Positions 18,601-26,574 of a stretch of DNA of 64,000 bases are shown one piece after another. Numbering within the stretch: position 1 is the stretch's first letter; every line of letters starts with the position of its first letter. Position numbers and translations under genes: made by a program. Origin of the DNA: Rhizorhapis sp. SPR117 (GTDB taxonomy: Bacteria > Pseudomonadota > Alphaproteobacteria > Sphingomonadales > Sphingomonadaceae); NCBI RefSeq assembly GCF_021742065.1, contig NZ_JAKKIE010000016.1:1-64000 (forward strand). Direction: 5' to 3'. A model generated the notes under the pieces. That model worked only from the letters and a program-made list of their open reading frames with translations. It was not told the DNA's origin and did not search any database.

Positions 18601-18728
18601 GCATCGATCTCCGGCGACGAAGGGGAAACGGCCAGCGCCGGGGCGGCGAGAGCGGCGGAAAGCGCGGCGAAAGCGCTGCCGAAGAAGAGACGGCGCGAAC
18701 GATGCGCGGTAGAACGATCATGTGTCAT
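15639..18728 (-). CDS. HfaD-like large repetitive secreted protein (copy 1)
   Basis: A 1029-residue predicted secreted protein. The N-terminus is a signal peptide (basic start, AFAALSAALAAPALA). The rest is made of about 13 repeats, each with a strand pattern like S-x-L-x-I-x-x-N-x-x-x-A-x-A-x-GN-x-A-x-N-x-L (for example SLAIADNRQEALAAGNNAAS), alternating with an A-N-x-Q motif (IIANNQ, AVLSDQ, VLANNQ). Such repeats are typical of beta-solenoid or amyloid-like adhesins. It follows a CsgG/HfaB-type gene and a small secreted protein, the gene set of the Caulobacter holdfast anchor (hfaA, hfaB, hfaD). It probably is exported through that pore to the cell surface. AAAGG nine bases before the ATG supports the start. 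The name rests on gene order and style, not on a search. Confidence 0.65.
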   Translation of the reverse strand: MTHDRSTAHRSRRLFFGSAFAALSAALAAPALAVSPSSPEIDAEGAQIIANNQSTTDWAVEATAVDPVIEAVVEPTQASASLSGNSIAASATANRQDNTLAPDTLDLSTVWVDTHLAVDANGVTAYAPAVIAAQQTTDYAPVMADADFTYVGLTADGVVDSSLAIADNRQEALAAGNNAASTLSLSGNDGSTGAGIASRQSIGYGSDVSADMAGLSRIITQEVVDSDIAIDGNLQRAIATGNRVDNALSTDVLGIENASASGTPSIITPYGGTEVNAAYAVLSDQRADSDVRANADGGFRTVAVDSVVDSSMSADGNALAAAAYGNDAKNAVALTANSIDAGYGAVVNVTNVQAAGGATSADALGGTTLNLSSDLVGSSPSVAGNSVQVTAIANRSDANLLSVEATAISAPDGYGGEEGGEWPEYVGTARYTPYGEMTVTAPFSVQNAQTFTAPVEATAFENATGVTTEAAIVDSSVALLDNATRVATTGNSGNNGLWLDANTIATAADLNSAQIGDGDVRVTIADVDDVAGAYILAQGDVVGSRLTVARNDTQGVAIANSVSNSLGVTGNQLISASGHYDAEAGLPYDDLVASADYALANYQSAGSGTGSGEGEEGGIQQISSDIAGHLAGVGDSIIRSSVDIEGNSQAATALANLASNDLIIEATSLGGAMDRAPGSALSSTQIGVADLSATSDLVIDATGYVVDGSVRVGSNSNTALAHMNDAANQMAINAVQIGELSGANAELFTDPDVPGLAVGDHVLANNQLADGRVAATALTLAGNPDDAAVLARSRYVLNGNSTVAEAVANQAINDLSAVAASGGAASAGLANTQESHAGVLATAATQLGYAGDALSDAQTRIDSNTTSARARGNVASNSLTLAGTPAFDGPMASASLTASGMVSAAAAMANSQLNTGDVTALSENSVHEVALNCIGADGSQLVLNGNNVLASAVGNSATNSMRLASLGALPPAAVGSVQANSGQIIAQVSGATFQAVSGPLTASRLGITGNSVSASAVGNSAVTSIASLR

Positions 18729-18809
18729 GGAATGAACCTTTCGTGAGAAAAATGGATGTGGTCAGGGGGCTGTGTCCGGTGGGCGCCTCCTCTTGGCTGG
18801 AGAGAAGCG

Positions 18810-20150
18810 TCAGCGACCGAGCCGCAGCACCGCGAGGCGTTGCAGACCGGGGCTATCGGGCACGATCGCGGGATCGGCAGGGCCAGGACGCCAGGACGTA
18901 GCAACCGTTTCTTGCGCGATACCGCGCCGCACGAGCGCCGCGACCAGCGTGGCTATTCGCCGATCGATCAGGGCATCGCGCGCGCCAGGGTCGAGATTTT
19001 CCGTGTCGCGAGCGACGATCGTCACCGTGGTGGAACCGCGAGCTGTCGCGGCAGCGATCCGATCGAGGAGAGCGGCGGCCGAACCGGAGAGATCGGCCGA
19101 GCCTATCTCGAAGGGAAGCCGGATGCTGTTGCCGCCAGCCGATTCACTTACCGTGCTCGGTCCGTTGAAGGCCGCCGATGTGCCGGCCGGACGTGCTGGC
19201 GCGGGCTGCGGCTCCACGGCAGGCAGTTCCGCCTGTCCCGTCTCGGCCTTCCAGGATGCCTGCGCCATACAGGGCGCCGGATTGATCCGTGCGACCGTGC
19301 TCACCAGTCGCAGGGTCGCTTCTTCCAGTGCCGTGCGTATCCCGAGCTGAAGCGGTTCCTGGCCTTTGGCGCCGACATTGATGTCGAACAGATTGGAACC
19401 GAAAAAGCGGAAGACGCCGAACCCGGTCTCGTAGCCGGTAAACTGCTTGGTGAGGCTGATCGTCCGCACCACCAGCAGCGAACGCGTATCGACGATGCGC
19501 AGGTCGATCGCGACGCTCTGAGTGTAGGTGCGAACCTTTGGGCCGACGCTGCCGACCGCTGCCTCCGCACCACCCGAGCGGATATCGTAATTGAGTTCGG
19601 TGATGCCCCCGACGATGTAATAATCGGAGGCCTGGATGCTGCCGCCGAAATAGGGAAGCCATGGCACGCTCTGCCGTCCCGACGAGGCGGGAATGTCATG
19701 CGCGTCACCGTCGCCGAGCTGGCGACGATCGAGATAGCCGAGTTCACGTTCGGCGATGGTCGGATCGAAGCGTTCGGCCAGGCGCACCGCGCCGCCCAGC
19801 TTGCCAAGCGCCGAGGACACCATGAGTGCGCCGCCCTGGGTGATGGCGTTGCCCTCGTTGACCGAATATTTGCCGGTATAGTCGCGCACGTCGCCAACCG
19901 CGACCACGAGGGGCGTTCCCCCGCGGCCCGCGATCTGGTGTGCAAGACAGGCGAGTGGCGCGTCCATTGGCGTCCGGTTGTCTCGCACCGCAGGCCCAAG
20001 AAGCACCGGCTCCTCCCCAGACGCGAGCCGTTGCTGCTGCATCGAGACGCAGCCAGGCAGAGCAAGTGCCGCAAGGGACACGCCGGCCAGCCGTCCCCAG
20101 CCGCCCACTCCCTTTCCGGTCCAAACCCGGGCGGTTGCACCGGCGCCCAT
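18810..20150 (-). CDS. CsgG/HfaB-type outer-membrane secretion lipoprotein (copy 1)
   Basis: A 446-residue lipoprotein (lipobox LALPGC near residue 33). Residues about 50-300 match the CsgG/HfaB family: VAVGDVRDYTGKYS, NAITQGGALMVSSALGKLGGAVRLAERFD, SDYYIVGGITELNYDIRSGG, and KGQEPLQLGIRTALEEA. CsgG proteins form outer-membrane pores that export curli-type subunits; HfaB does this for holdfast anchor proteins. The C-terminal 100 residues look like a degenerate OmpA domain (FEIGSADLSGSAAALLDRIA, then RDALIDRRIATLVAALVRRGI). The start codon overlaps the hfaA stop (TGATG), so the two are coupled. The other copy at 44333 has the same layout. Confidence 0.85.
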   Translation of the reverse strand: MGAGATARVWTGKGVGGWGRLAGVSLAALALPGCVSMQQQRLASGEEPVLLGPAVRDNRTPMDAPLACLAHQIAGRGGTPLVVAVGDVRDYTGKYSVNEGNAITQGGALMVSSALGKLGGAVRLAERFDPTIAERELGYLDRRQLGDGDAHDIPASSGRQSVPWLPYFGGSIQASDYYIVGGITELNYDIRSGGAEAAVGSVGPKVRTYTQSVAIDLRIVDTRSLLVVRTISLTKQFTGYETGFGVFRFFGSNLFDINVGAKGQEPLQLGIRTALEEATLRLVSTVARINPAPCMAQASWKAETGQAELPAVEPQPAPARPAGTSAAFNGPSTVSESAGGNSIRLPFEIGSADLSGSAAALLDRIAAATARGSTTVTIVARDTENLDPGARDALIDRRIATLVAALVRRGIAQETVATSWRPGPADPAIVPDSPGLQRLAVLRLGR

Positions 20151-20686
20151 CAGTTGAGCATCCCGAACATGCAGGCGGTCGACGCGTTGACGCTTGCCGA
20201 CTGATCGCCGCTGTTGGTCTGAGTAGAATTGAGCGCCTGGGTGACAGTGCCCGAACCGGTGGCGGAGGTGTCGCCCCGGACGGAAGCGCTGACCATGCCG
20301 CTATTGGCCTGGTCGATGCCCGCTGATGCCCCCGAGCCGGTCGAAACATCGGTCTCGCTCAGATTTCCATTGGCGGTGGAGGTGGCGCCGGTGACCGTGG
20401 GCGAATTGGCCAGAGCCGTTTGCGAATCCGCGTTACCGGTCGCCGACGAGGTGATGTCGCAATTATACTGCCGTTGGATCGTCGTGTTATAGACGGGCGC
20501 CTGATAATAGCCCGACCGCCGTTTCGCGATGAGATCGGCGATCGCCGCCAGATTGACCCGGTCGGCCGAGGTGCGGAATTGCCAGGCGTAGCTTTCACCG
20601 TAATTGTTGGCATGGGCCGGCGTGAGCGTCATGCCGGACAGCAGCGCGATCGTAGCCGCTCCGGCACGCAGGAATCGACTTGTCAT
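20150..20686 (-). CDS. HfaA-like small secreted protein (copy 1)
   Basis: A 178-residue secreted protein with a signal peptide ending at AHA. It has two cysteines that are also present in copy 2 (QYNC and TAC near the end), so a disulfide is likely. The centre is low-complexity S/T/N/A/G with curlin-like spacing of Q and N (ALNSTQTNSGDQSASV). It is followed by the CsgG/HfaB gene with a TGATG overlap. The ATG at 20686 is chosen over two upstream ATGs because GGGG lies nine bases before it, and because this makes both copies exactly 178 residues. Probably the minor or nucleating subunit of a surface fibre or anchor. Confidence 0.65.
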   Translation of the reverse strand: MTSRFLRAGAATIALLSGMTLTPAHANNYGESYAWQFRTSADRVNLAAIADLIAKRRSGYYQAPVYNTTIQRQYNCDITSSATGNADSQTALANSPTVTGATSTANGNLSETDVSTGSGASAGIDQANSGMVSASVRGDTSATGSGTVTQALNSTQTNSGDQSASVNASTACMFGMLN

Positions 20687-20815
20687 GAACATCATCCCCG
20701 TTGCCTCGGCACAGCGCCGGGGCTTCGGGGGCAATCAAGAGACGCACAAAATCACGGAGGGCAACAAGGATTTGATGCCCTCGCAGGCTGGCGAAGCAAG
20801 ACAGGGAATAGCGTA
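20686..20815 (-). promoter_or_regulatory. Promoter-leader shared with the trb operon
   Basis: Minus-strand region before the hfaA-like gene. The 27-base block at 20789-20815 matches 31467-31493 before trbB at 26 of 27 positions (core CAGGGAATAGCGTA on the plus strand). A second block, AAGAGACGCA (20737-20746), matches AAGAGGCGCA (31415-31424). The two blocks are 52 bp apart in both places, and the first lies 103-106 bp before the start codon in both. The ACGGGGAT ribosome-binding region is shared too. The operons are likely co-regulated. Confidence 0.75.
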
Positions 20816-20945
20816 AGCGGATCAGTGGCGGTGTATAGGGTTGCCGTGCCGATGGCATCCAGCACCGACCAACCACGGTGATCTCTTGCGTCAACCATGC
20901 GCAAGCATTATGTTCAACGGAAATAAAATTTGTTGGACAGAGCGT

Positions 20946-21290
20946 ATGGGCAAACATCATTTGATCAGCGGCGCGAAGAGCGGAAGAACGGTACGTGGTG
21001 GCGCTGCCCGCGTCGTAAGGAGCGGCCAGATCGCCACCGTCAATGCCGGGCGTGTTGAGGCGGTAATGGCGGCTGCCGAGCGCTCCGGGCTTCTGGAAGA
21101 AAAGAGTGGTCGAATCGGCGGCCGGGTGAGCCAGACTCTTGTAAAGCGCGCCAAGGCGCTGACGGGCATTGAGACGGATACCGACCTTATAGAATTTGCG
21201 CTTGCCAATGTTGCGTTGGAAGATGGTTTCGCCGAACGTTTCAAGGCGGCGCGCGGCAAGGTGGAACCGGATATCGACCTCGGATTCTGA
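20946..21290 (+). CDS. Putative antitoxin of a PIN toxin
   Basis: A 114-residue protein whose stop is one base before the start of the PIN-domain gene (TGACATG), the usual antitoxin-toxin order. It is basic at the N-terminus, and the C-terminal half is helical and acidic (TDTDLIEFALANVALEDGFAERFKAARG). It has no clear DNA-binding fold by eye, though the middle (SGRIGGRVSQTLVKRAKALTG) could be helical. It diverges from the first hfaA-like gene. The start at 20946 is chosen for a GGACAG element upstream and to leave room for the promoter region; an earlier start is possible. Confidence 0.6.
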   Translation: MGKHHLISGAKSGRTVRGGAARVVRSGQIATVNAGRVEAVMAAAERSGLLEEKSGRIGGRVSQTLVKRAKALTGIETDTDLIEFALANVALEDGFAERFKAARGKVEPDIDLGF

Positions 21291-21291
21291 C

Positions 21292-21858
21292 ATGCCCGCT
21301 TTTGATATCCGCGCGGCCCTGCGCTGGTCGCGTTTCGACCCGCGCCGAACCCTCGCGCGCCGGCCGGATGATGCGCTTCCCTTTGCAAGCGTGGAGGAAT
21401 TGGCGGGGCAACCGCTGCTGCTCGATACATGCGTCTATATCGATCAGCTTCAAGGGCGCGCCCCTTCGCTCGTCGAGGAATTGATCGACAAGCGGCAGGT
21501 CAACCATTCCACGGTGGCCATTCAGGAATTAACTCATACGATCGGCGTACTCGATCCTGTCGATGCGCGTACTGCACAGGTCATCGCCGTCATCCGGGAC
21601 CAGATCGAGGCGATGCCGGACCATCGCACATTTGCCCCTGATGTCGATGTCTTGGGCAGGGCAGCGCTGCTCGCCGGAATGCTGAGTCGCCTGCAGGGCT
21701 ATGCGAAGGATGCACGGATGAAAGCGCTGCACGATTGCATGCTCTTCCTTCAGGCCCACAAGCTTGGGTTTACCGTGCTCACGGCCAATCTGGCCGAGTT
21801 CGACCTGTTACTACAGTTAGTGCCTACCGGACGGGCGTTGTTCTATCGCCCCGATTGA
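21292..21858 (+). CDS. PIN-domain (VapC-like) toxin
   Basis: A 188-residue PIN-domain protein, likely an RNase toxin. The acidic metal-binding set is visible: D45 (LLLDTCVYID), E79 (AIQELT), D148 (LHDCML) and D170 (TANLAEFD). It is longer than the usual 130-140-residue VapC because of a 35-residue N-terminal extension. Its ATG lies one base after the antitoxin stop, so the pair is coupled. Such pairs stabilise mobile elements by killing cells that lose them. Confidence 0.75.
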   Translation: MPAFDIRAALRWSRFDPRRTLARRPDDALPFASVEELAGQPLLLDTCVYIDQLQGRAPSLVEELIDKRQVNHSTVAIQELTHTIGVLDPVDARTAQVIAVIRDQIEAMPDHRTFAPDVDVLGRAALLAGMLSRLQGYAKDARMKALHDCMLFLQAHKLGFTVLTANLAEFDLLLQLVPTGRALFYRPD

Positions 21859-21974
21859 TCGCATATAATCCGTCAAGCCGGCTTTGAACGCGGTCATCCA
21901 AAACGCGGCATTAGCAAGGTCCGATCCGGATATTGGAAATCTCGAATTGCTGTCCGGGCTCTCCAGCAAACTGG

Positions 21975-22202
21975 CTAGGATTTTCCGGTCCTGCGTCGAC
22001 GGATGAAAGCGCGATCACTCGCCATAAAGCGTTCAAGCATCGGAGCGATAAGGCGTTCGGGTGGAAGCGGCTCTGCAAGACCGGTGGTATTCGCATGTTC
22101 GCGCGCATAATCGGAGAGATCGCGAAACAACCGCCCAGACAGCTCCACAGTCAACTTGACCGGCTTCTCTTCGATGATTGGTCCCAGGCGCAGCTTGTTC
22201 AT
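21975..22202 (-). CDS. DUF2274 domain protein at end of trb operon
   Basis: A 75-residue basic protein: KLTVELSGRLFRDLSDYAREHANTTG then PERLIAPMLERFMASDRAF. This matches the DUF2274 family, which regularly closes trb operons in alphaproteobacterial ICEs and resembles ribbon-helix-helix regulators. Its start overlaps the trbI stop by ATGA. The role is unknown; a small regulator or relaxosome accessory is possible. Confidence 0.75.
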   Translation of the reverse strand: MNKLRLGPIIEEKPVKLTVELSGRLFRDLSDYAREHANTTGLAEPLPPERLIAPMLERFMASDRAFIRRRRTGKS

Positions 22203-23440
22203 GACCGGTCTCCCTGCGTGACAGGCTCGAGCACAAGATCACGCGTGACGATTATCCGGAGGATATGACCCGGCCTGACCGTCAATGTCGGCGGCACTCT
22301 GATCTCGCGCTGAACGACCTGTCGTCCAGTCTGGTTGATGGTATCCTGAGTACCGTAACGCAGTGCTTCGACAAGCTTGTCATCTTTGTCCGTGGCCAGC
22401 TCCGTACCAACCCCGAGGAGCGTCGAAATCAGGGCTGCTTTGAGCATATTGCCCCAATGATAGTTCACGCCGTCCCTGATTCCCGCCCTGCCGGAAGCGT
22501 CCGCACCGGGTTGGCGATCGAGCAGGATCGAGCGGCCTCCGGGAAGGATGAGCCGGTCCCAGGCGAGCAGCACGCGACTTTGGCTCGCCGAAACCTCGCT
22601 GTCATACTCGCCGATGAGACGCGATCCCTGGGGGATGAGCAGGATACGTCCCGTCGGACTATCATAGACATTCTGGGTCACCTGGGCGGTGATCTGGCCG
22701 GGAAGGTCGGACTGAATGCCGGTGAGCAGCGCTGCTGCAATGATACTCCCCGCCTGCACGATGTTGGTCGAGGTCGGTGCTGTGATGCGTTCGCTGCTCA
22801 CTGTGGTTCGGTTCGCCGCGACGTTCAGGAAGCCTCGCGCGCCGGTAGGCGCGGCAGGATCTTTCGCCGCGACAGGGGCTGCGGCGGGTGAAGGAGGTGG
22901 CTGCGTTGCAGGCTGCGCCGCATTCCCATCGCCCATGCTGGCAAGGAACAATCGGCTGGTTCGTGCAGAATCGCGCTCCTGAACGACACGCTGCCGTGCC
23001 TGTTCGGCTTGCGCAAGGCGTGGATCAACCGGGGCGGTCGCTGACCCCATCGGCGGCACGGGAACGGGCTGACCGTTCTGCTGCGCCGACAATATGGGGC
23101 GCCCAAGATCACCGGGCATCGGTTGGCCCAGTTGAGGCACCTGGCTATAATCCTTGGGCGCGCCTGTCACACTCTCGACGCGATTGCGGCTTTGCGTCTC
23201 CAGGAGATTAGGCCCCTCCCTATGCCGAGCGGGTTGCAGCGCATAGACCAGCGCTCCGCCGATGCTCAGGCAAGCAATGGCGCCTACCGATGCCAAAGTC
23301 TTGCGTGACAGGCGCATGACGCGTGGCGGATCACCGCGCAATCTGAACGCCTGTGGATCAGCGACGGCGGGTGCTGTGATCGAGGGATCATGCCCTTCCT
23401 CACCCGGCGCATCGATGCTTTCCGTGCCGCGCTCGCTCAT
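22199..23440 (-). CDS. trbI: TrbI, VirB10-like channel protein
   Basis: A 413-residue T4SS channel protein that spans both membranes. It has a cytoplasmic N-terminus, one membrane segment (SVGAIACLSIGGALVYAL, about residues 50-67), a proline-rich periplasmic linker and a C-terminal VirB10 domain (ITAPTSTNIVQAGSIIAAALLTG, SRLIGEYDSEV, HWGNMLKAALISTLLGVG). Its start overlaps the trbG stop by ATGA. It is part of the trbBCDEJKLFGI operon. Confidence 0.92.
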   Translation of the reverse strand: MSERGTESIDAPGEEGHDPSITAPAVADPQAFRLRGDPPRVMRLSRKTLASVGAIACLSIGGALVYALQPARHREGPNLLETQSRNRVESVTGAPKDYSQVPQLGQPMPGDLGRPILSAQQNGQPVPVPPMGSATAPVDPRLAQAEQARQRVVQERDSARTSRLFLASMGDGNAAQPATQPPPSPAAAPVAAKDPAAPTGARGFLNVAANRTTVSSERITAPTSTNIVQAGSIIAAALLTGIQSDLPGQITAQVTQNVYDSPTGRILLIPQGSRLIGEYDSEVSASQSRVLLAWDRLILPGGRSILLDRQPGADASGRAGIRDGVNYHWGNMLKAALISTLLGVGTELATDKDDKLVEALRYGTQDTINQTGRQVVQREIRVPPTLTVRPGHILRIIVTRDLVLEPVTQGDRS

Positions 23441-24342
23441 GACCGGTCCTTCCTGCGCTTGCCCTCACGTTCGAGGCGGACGCTCACCGCACGCTTGCCT
23501 GATGCGAGCTTGAGTTCAGCCTGCCCGAATAGTCGGTCCACGATCATGTAGCGTCCAGCCACACGATAATTGACCAGTTCGGCCGCGCCCGTCTCGCCAA
23601 TGACGAACAGTGGCGGCATGTCGCTACGCGATACATTTTCGGCAAATTCGATGAAGACCTGCCGGCCATCGTCGAACACGCGCACTGGTCGCCAGTCGGG
23701 CCGATCGCCACGAATCCTGTATCGGAAATCTAGCGCGGCTACATCGATGCCCGACGCCAGCGGCGCCGTGCGCTCGCGCTCGGCTGCGGCAGCACGCAAG
23801 GCGATCAGCGCATCCTGCGGATAGGCCCAGGAAACGGCGGCCATATAGGTTGCAGCCATTGCGCGCAGTTCGAGATGGTAGGTGCGTCGGTCGGTATTGA
23901 TGACGAGATTGGTCGTGATGTCCGGCCGTGTCGGTTTGACGAGGATGTGGACACGCCGCGTTGCGCCCGTTCCGCTCACCGTATCCCCGATGATCCAGCG
24001 CACCGTATCGCCCGCCGCGACCGGACCGGGTCCTACGAGGGTCTCACCCTCCTGCAACATGATATCCGTAACCTGGCCCGGCGAGGTATAGATCTGGAAC
24101 AGCGCCCCGTCCTCCCAGGCATATTGCTGAATGGCATTGCGATACCCGGCGCGGTCCGGTTGGACTCTCGCCGCCGCATTGGCGCGTCCGATGCGTTGAC
24201 GCGGGTCGGCCGGTTCACCGTGTTGAGAAGCTTCGGCCTGACTGGTTCCTTGCGTCGAGGCAGCGTGCGCGCCTTGCGTCAGCAGGCTGGCCGAAGCGAG
24301 CAACAGAAAGGATCGCTGTACGGAGCGAGCAAGCGTGTTCAT
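23437..24342 (-). CDS. trbG: TrbG, VirB9-like outer-membrane channel protein
   Basis: A 301-residue secreted VirB9/TrbG homologue with an N-terminal signal peptide (SFLLLASASLLTQGAHA). The VirB9 features are RYAWEDGALFQIYTSPGQVTDI-like strands in the first half and the C-terminal domain (FRYRIRGDRPDWRPVRVFDDGRQVFIEF, read in parts; then YRVAGRYMIVDRLFGQAELKL). It forms the outer-membrane ring with TrbI. The ATG at 24342 overlaps the trbF stop by ATGA. Confidence 0.92.
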   Translation of the reverse strand: MNTLARSVQRSFLLLASASLLTQGAHAASTQGTSQAEASQHGEPADPRQRIGRANAAARVQPDRAGYRNAIQQYAWEDGALFQIYTSPGQVTDIMLQEGETLVGPGPVAAGDTVRWIIGDTVSGTGATRRVHILVKPTRPDITTNLVINTDRRTYHLELRAMAATYMAAVSWAYPQDALIALRAAAAERERTAPLASGIDVAALDFRYRIRGDRPDWRPVRVFDDGRQVFIEFAENVSRSDMPPLFVIGETGAAELVNYRVAGRYMIVDRLFGQAELKLASGKRAVSVRLEREGKRRKDRS

Positions 24343-25022
24343 TGGCTGAGTTCCTTCGACCAGTTGAGTGCGGCTACAAAGACGCCCAGCGGGTTCTTGC
24401 GCAGTCCATCGGGCGTTCGCGGGGTCTGGACAGTGACGGTGAGGATCGCGGACCATCGCGAGGTCTCCGCGAGCGCACCGTCCTGGTAGCGGCGCTCGAT
24501 CCAGGCGACACGGAAGCTGTCGTTCGACGCGCGGATCACGCTTGAGACATCGGTCGCGATCTGCACTTTGCCGACAAGTGCGAATGGATCGTTGTTGCGG
24601 GCATAGTCGTTGAGTGCCTGGCCGCCCTTGTCGGTGGTAAAGTCATATGCTCGCAGCCAATTCTGCCTGAGCACGATCGGATCGGCGGGCACCGAGCGCA
24701 CGGACTCGATGAATCTCGCAAGATGGAACGCGATTTGCGGGTCGGTCGGACGATAGTCCGCTTCGGCGGGCGCGACGCTGCGCGCTTCGCCGAGCTTGTC
24801 GACTTCGACCACCCAGGGCGTGATATGGCCGCGTGCGGATTGCCAGACGAGGCCGGCGGAAAGACCTCCCGAGAGGGCGAGGCAGCCAAAGAAGGCCAGT
24901 CGCCAGTTGCGGGCCTGCACACGGGCCGAGCCAATGCGATCATCCCAGGCCTGTGCGGCGCGTTGATAGGGCGTGATGGGTTCGGGCGACTGGCCATAGC
25001 GAATGGAGGGACGATGAAACAT
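24339..25022 (-). CDS. trbF: TrbF, VirB8-like inner-membrane protein
   Basis: A 227-residue bitopic inner-membrane protein of the VirB8/TrbF family. One membrane segment lies at about 45-63 (LAFFGCLALSGGLSAGLVW), followed by a periplasmic NTF2-like domain (WVVEVDKLGEARSV, FIESVRSVPADPIVLRQNW, NDPFALVGKVQIATDV). It links TrbE and the inner-membrane complex with the TrbG/TrbI core. It starts four bases after trbL. Confidence 0.92.
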   Translation of the reverse strand: MFHRPSIRYGQSPEPITPYQRAAQAWDDRIGSARVQARNWRLAFFGCLALSGGLSAGLVWQSARGHITPWVVEVDKLGEARSVAPAEADYRPTDPQIAFHLARFIESVRSVPADPIVLRQNWLRAYDFTTDKGGQALNDYARNNDPFALVGKVQIATDVSSVIRASNDSFRVAWIERRYQDGALAETSRWSAILTVTVQTPRTPDGLRKNPLGVFVAALNWSKELSQ

Positions 25023-25026
25023 GAGG

Positions 25027-26328
25027 CTAGTCCTTCTGACTGATGTCGGGGCCGGCGCCGCCGCCGTGGCTGTCGCCGCCCTTGAGCGTATGGGAGGCCA
25101 TGGTGGCCCCCTGCGCGATCGCCTGTCGGCGCTTCATGGATTTCGCCCAACCGGGCGGCCCGTCCGATGCGGCTGACGGCGCACCACTGCTGATCGTACC
25201 GCCGGTGGCGCTGACGGCATCACGGGTTCCTTCGCGATAGCTCGCCTTGAGCGATGCGGCTGCTTTGCGCAGGGGTGATGCCGCAGCACTCGCCGCAGCC
25301 TGGCCCACAGCGCCAGCGCCTCCCGCTATTGCGGATGCGCCGGTCTTGCCGGCTGAGCCCAGGGCATAGGCGCCTTGCGCCGTTCCGGCCGCCGCCGCAG
25401 TCCCTCGGGCTGCACTGGCCATACCTCCGGCCGCTGCGCCTCCGGCAAGACGGAGGCCTGCCGCGCCGCCCGCCAGAGAAGCGCCCGCCATCAGTGCGGT
25501 CCCGGCGGCCGCGCCTGCGCCAAGCTGCGGGCCGCCAGTGACGATGCCGTTAGCGATGCCGGGACCGAAGATACCGAGGCCGAGCAGCGTCAGCGCCGCC
25601 AGCGCAATCGCCATCACCTGCTCAATATCGGGATCGACACCGACACTGGCGTTAGTGAACTGGCTGAACAGGGTCGTGCCGATACCGATGATGACCGCAA
25701 GAACCAACACCTTGATGCCACTCGAGACGATATGGCCCAGCACGCGCTCGGCCATGAAGGCGGTGCGTCCCCAAAAAGCGAACGGAAGCAGCACGAAACC
25801 CGCGAGCGTCACCAGCTTGAACTCGATGATCGTGACGAAGAGCTGGATCGCGAGAACGAAGAAGGCGAGCACCACGATCGCCCACGCCAGCAGGAGAATC
25901 AGGATTTGCGGGAAATTGGTGAAGAGGCCGACCGGTCCCACCAGATCCTCGGTCGCATCGAGAAGCGGCGCGCCGGCATCGAGGCCGGTCGCGGCGACCG
26001 TGCCGGGCTTCATGAAGTCGCCGAGCGCCATGCCGCTTCCTGACGCCTGGAGGCCGAGTCCCGCGAAGCTGTCGAAGACGATCGTGGCGAGGCTGGAGAA
26101 ATTGCCGATGATCCAGGCGAAAACGCCGATGTAGAGCGTTTTCTTCACCAGGCGCTGAAGCACATCCTCATCTGTCCCCCACGCCCAGAAGAGTGCCGCG
26201 ATGGTGACGTCGATCGCGATGAACGTAGAGGATAGGAAACCAACTTCGCCACCCAACAGGCCGAAGCCGCTGTCAATATAGCCGGTGAAGACGCCGAGGA
26301 AATCGTCGACGATGCCGGTATCGTTCAT
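25027..26328 (-). CDS. trbL: TrbL, VirB6-like polytopic membrane protein
   Basis: A 433-residue polytopic protein with about six membrane segments in residues 20-260 (for example FIAIDVTIAALFWAWGT, ILILLLAWAIVVLAFFVLAI, IALAALTLLGLGIFGPGI). A long A/G-rich and charged C-terminal tail follows. This is typical of TrbL/VirB6, the inner-membrane part of the channel. The ATG at 26328 overlaps the trbK stop (ATGA), which decides the start over a codon 45 bases upstream. Confidence 0.9.
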   Translation of the reverse strand: MNDTGIVDDFLGVFTGYIDSGFGLLGGEVGFLSSTFIAIDVTIAALFWAWGTDEDVLQRLVKKTLYIGVFAWIIGNFSSLATIVFDSFAGLGLQASGSGMALGDFMKPGTVAATGLDAGAPLLDATEDLVGPVGLFTNFPQILILLLAWAIVVLAFFVLAIQLFVTIIEFKLVTLAGFVLLPFAFWGRTAFMAERVLGHIVSSGIKVLVLAVIIGIGTTLFSQFTNASVGVDPDIEQVMAIALAALTLLGLGIFGPGIANGIVTGGPQLGAGAAAGTALMAGASLAGGAAGLRLAGGAAAGGMASAARGTAAAAGTAQGAYALGSAGKTGASAIAGGAGAVGQAAASAAASPLRKAAASLKASYREGTRDAVSATGGTISSGAPSAASDGPPGWAKSMKRRQAIAQGATMASHTLKGGDSHGGGAGPDISQKD

Positions 26329-26573
26329 GGCCGCTCCTCCTTTCCGAAGAAGCGACGGCGCTCGGCCTCCCATGCGGCCTCGCAGCCTGCATCGGGCATG
26401 GTCAGGGTGCGGCAGCGCCGTAGATCGGGCTTGACTCGGTAATCCGCAGCTTCGCCCGCATGCACGGTCACGGTGTCCATACGCGGGCGCTCGGTCGCGG
26501 CCATGCCAATGGTCAGCGCCAGGAGCAGGCCGCCGAGGGCGGCTGCCGCCGCGATCTTCGCCGTACGTCCCAT
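26325..26573 (-). CDS. TrbK-alt, putative entry-exclusion protein
   Basis: An 82-residue protein with an N-terminal membrane segment (IAAAAALGGLLLALTIGMAA) and a periplasmic part with two cysteines (RRCRTL, DAGCEAAW). Proteins of this kind occupy the trbK position in alphaproteobacterial ICEs and are named TrbK-alt; entry exclusion is assumed, not shown. It starts one base after the trbJ stop and overlaps trbL by ATGA. Confidence 0.8.
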   Translation of the reverse strand: MGRTAKIAAAAALGGLLLALTIGMAATERPRMDTVTVHAGEAADYRVKPDLRRCRTLTMPDAGCEAAWEAERRRFFGKEERP

Positions 26574-26574
26574 G

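Noticed and set aside
16842..18746. 634-residue plus-strand frame
   Set aside because: Antisense to the repetitive hfaD-like gene; GC-rich repeats keep opposite frames open.
15639..20686. Calling the hfa-like cluster curli (csg)
   Set aside because: There is a CsgG-type pore, but no CsgA/CsgB-sized curlin genes and no csgE, csgF or csgD; a small plus a giant secreted protein fits hfaA-hfaB-hfaD better.
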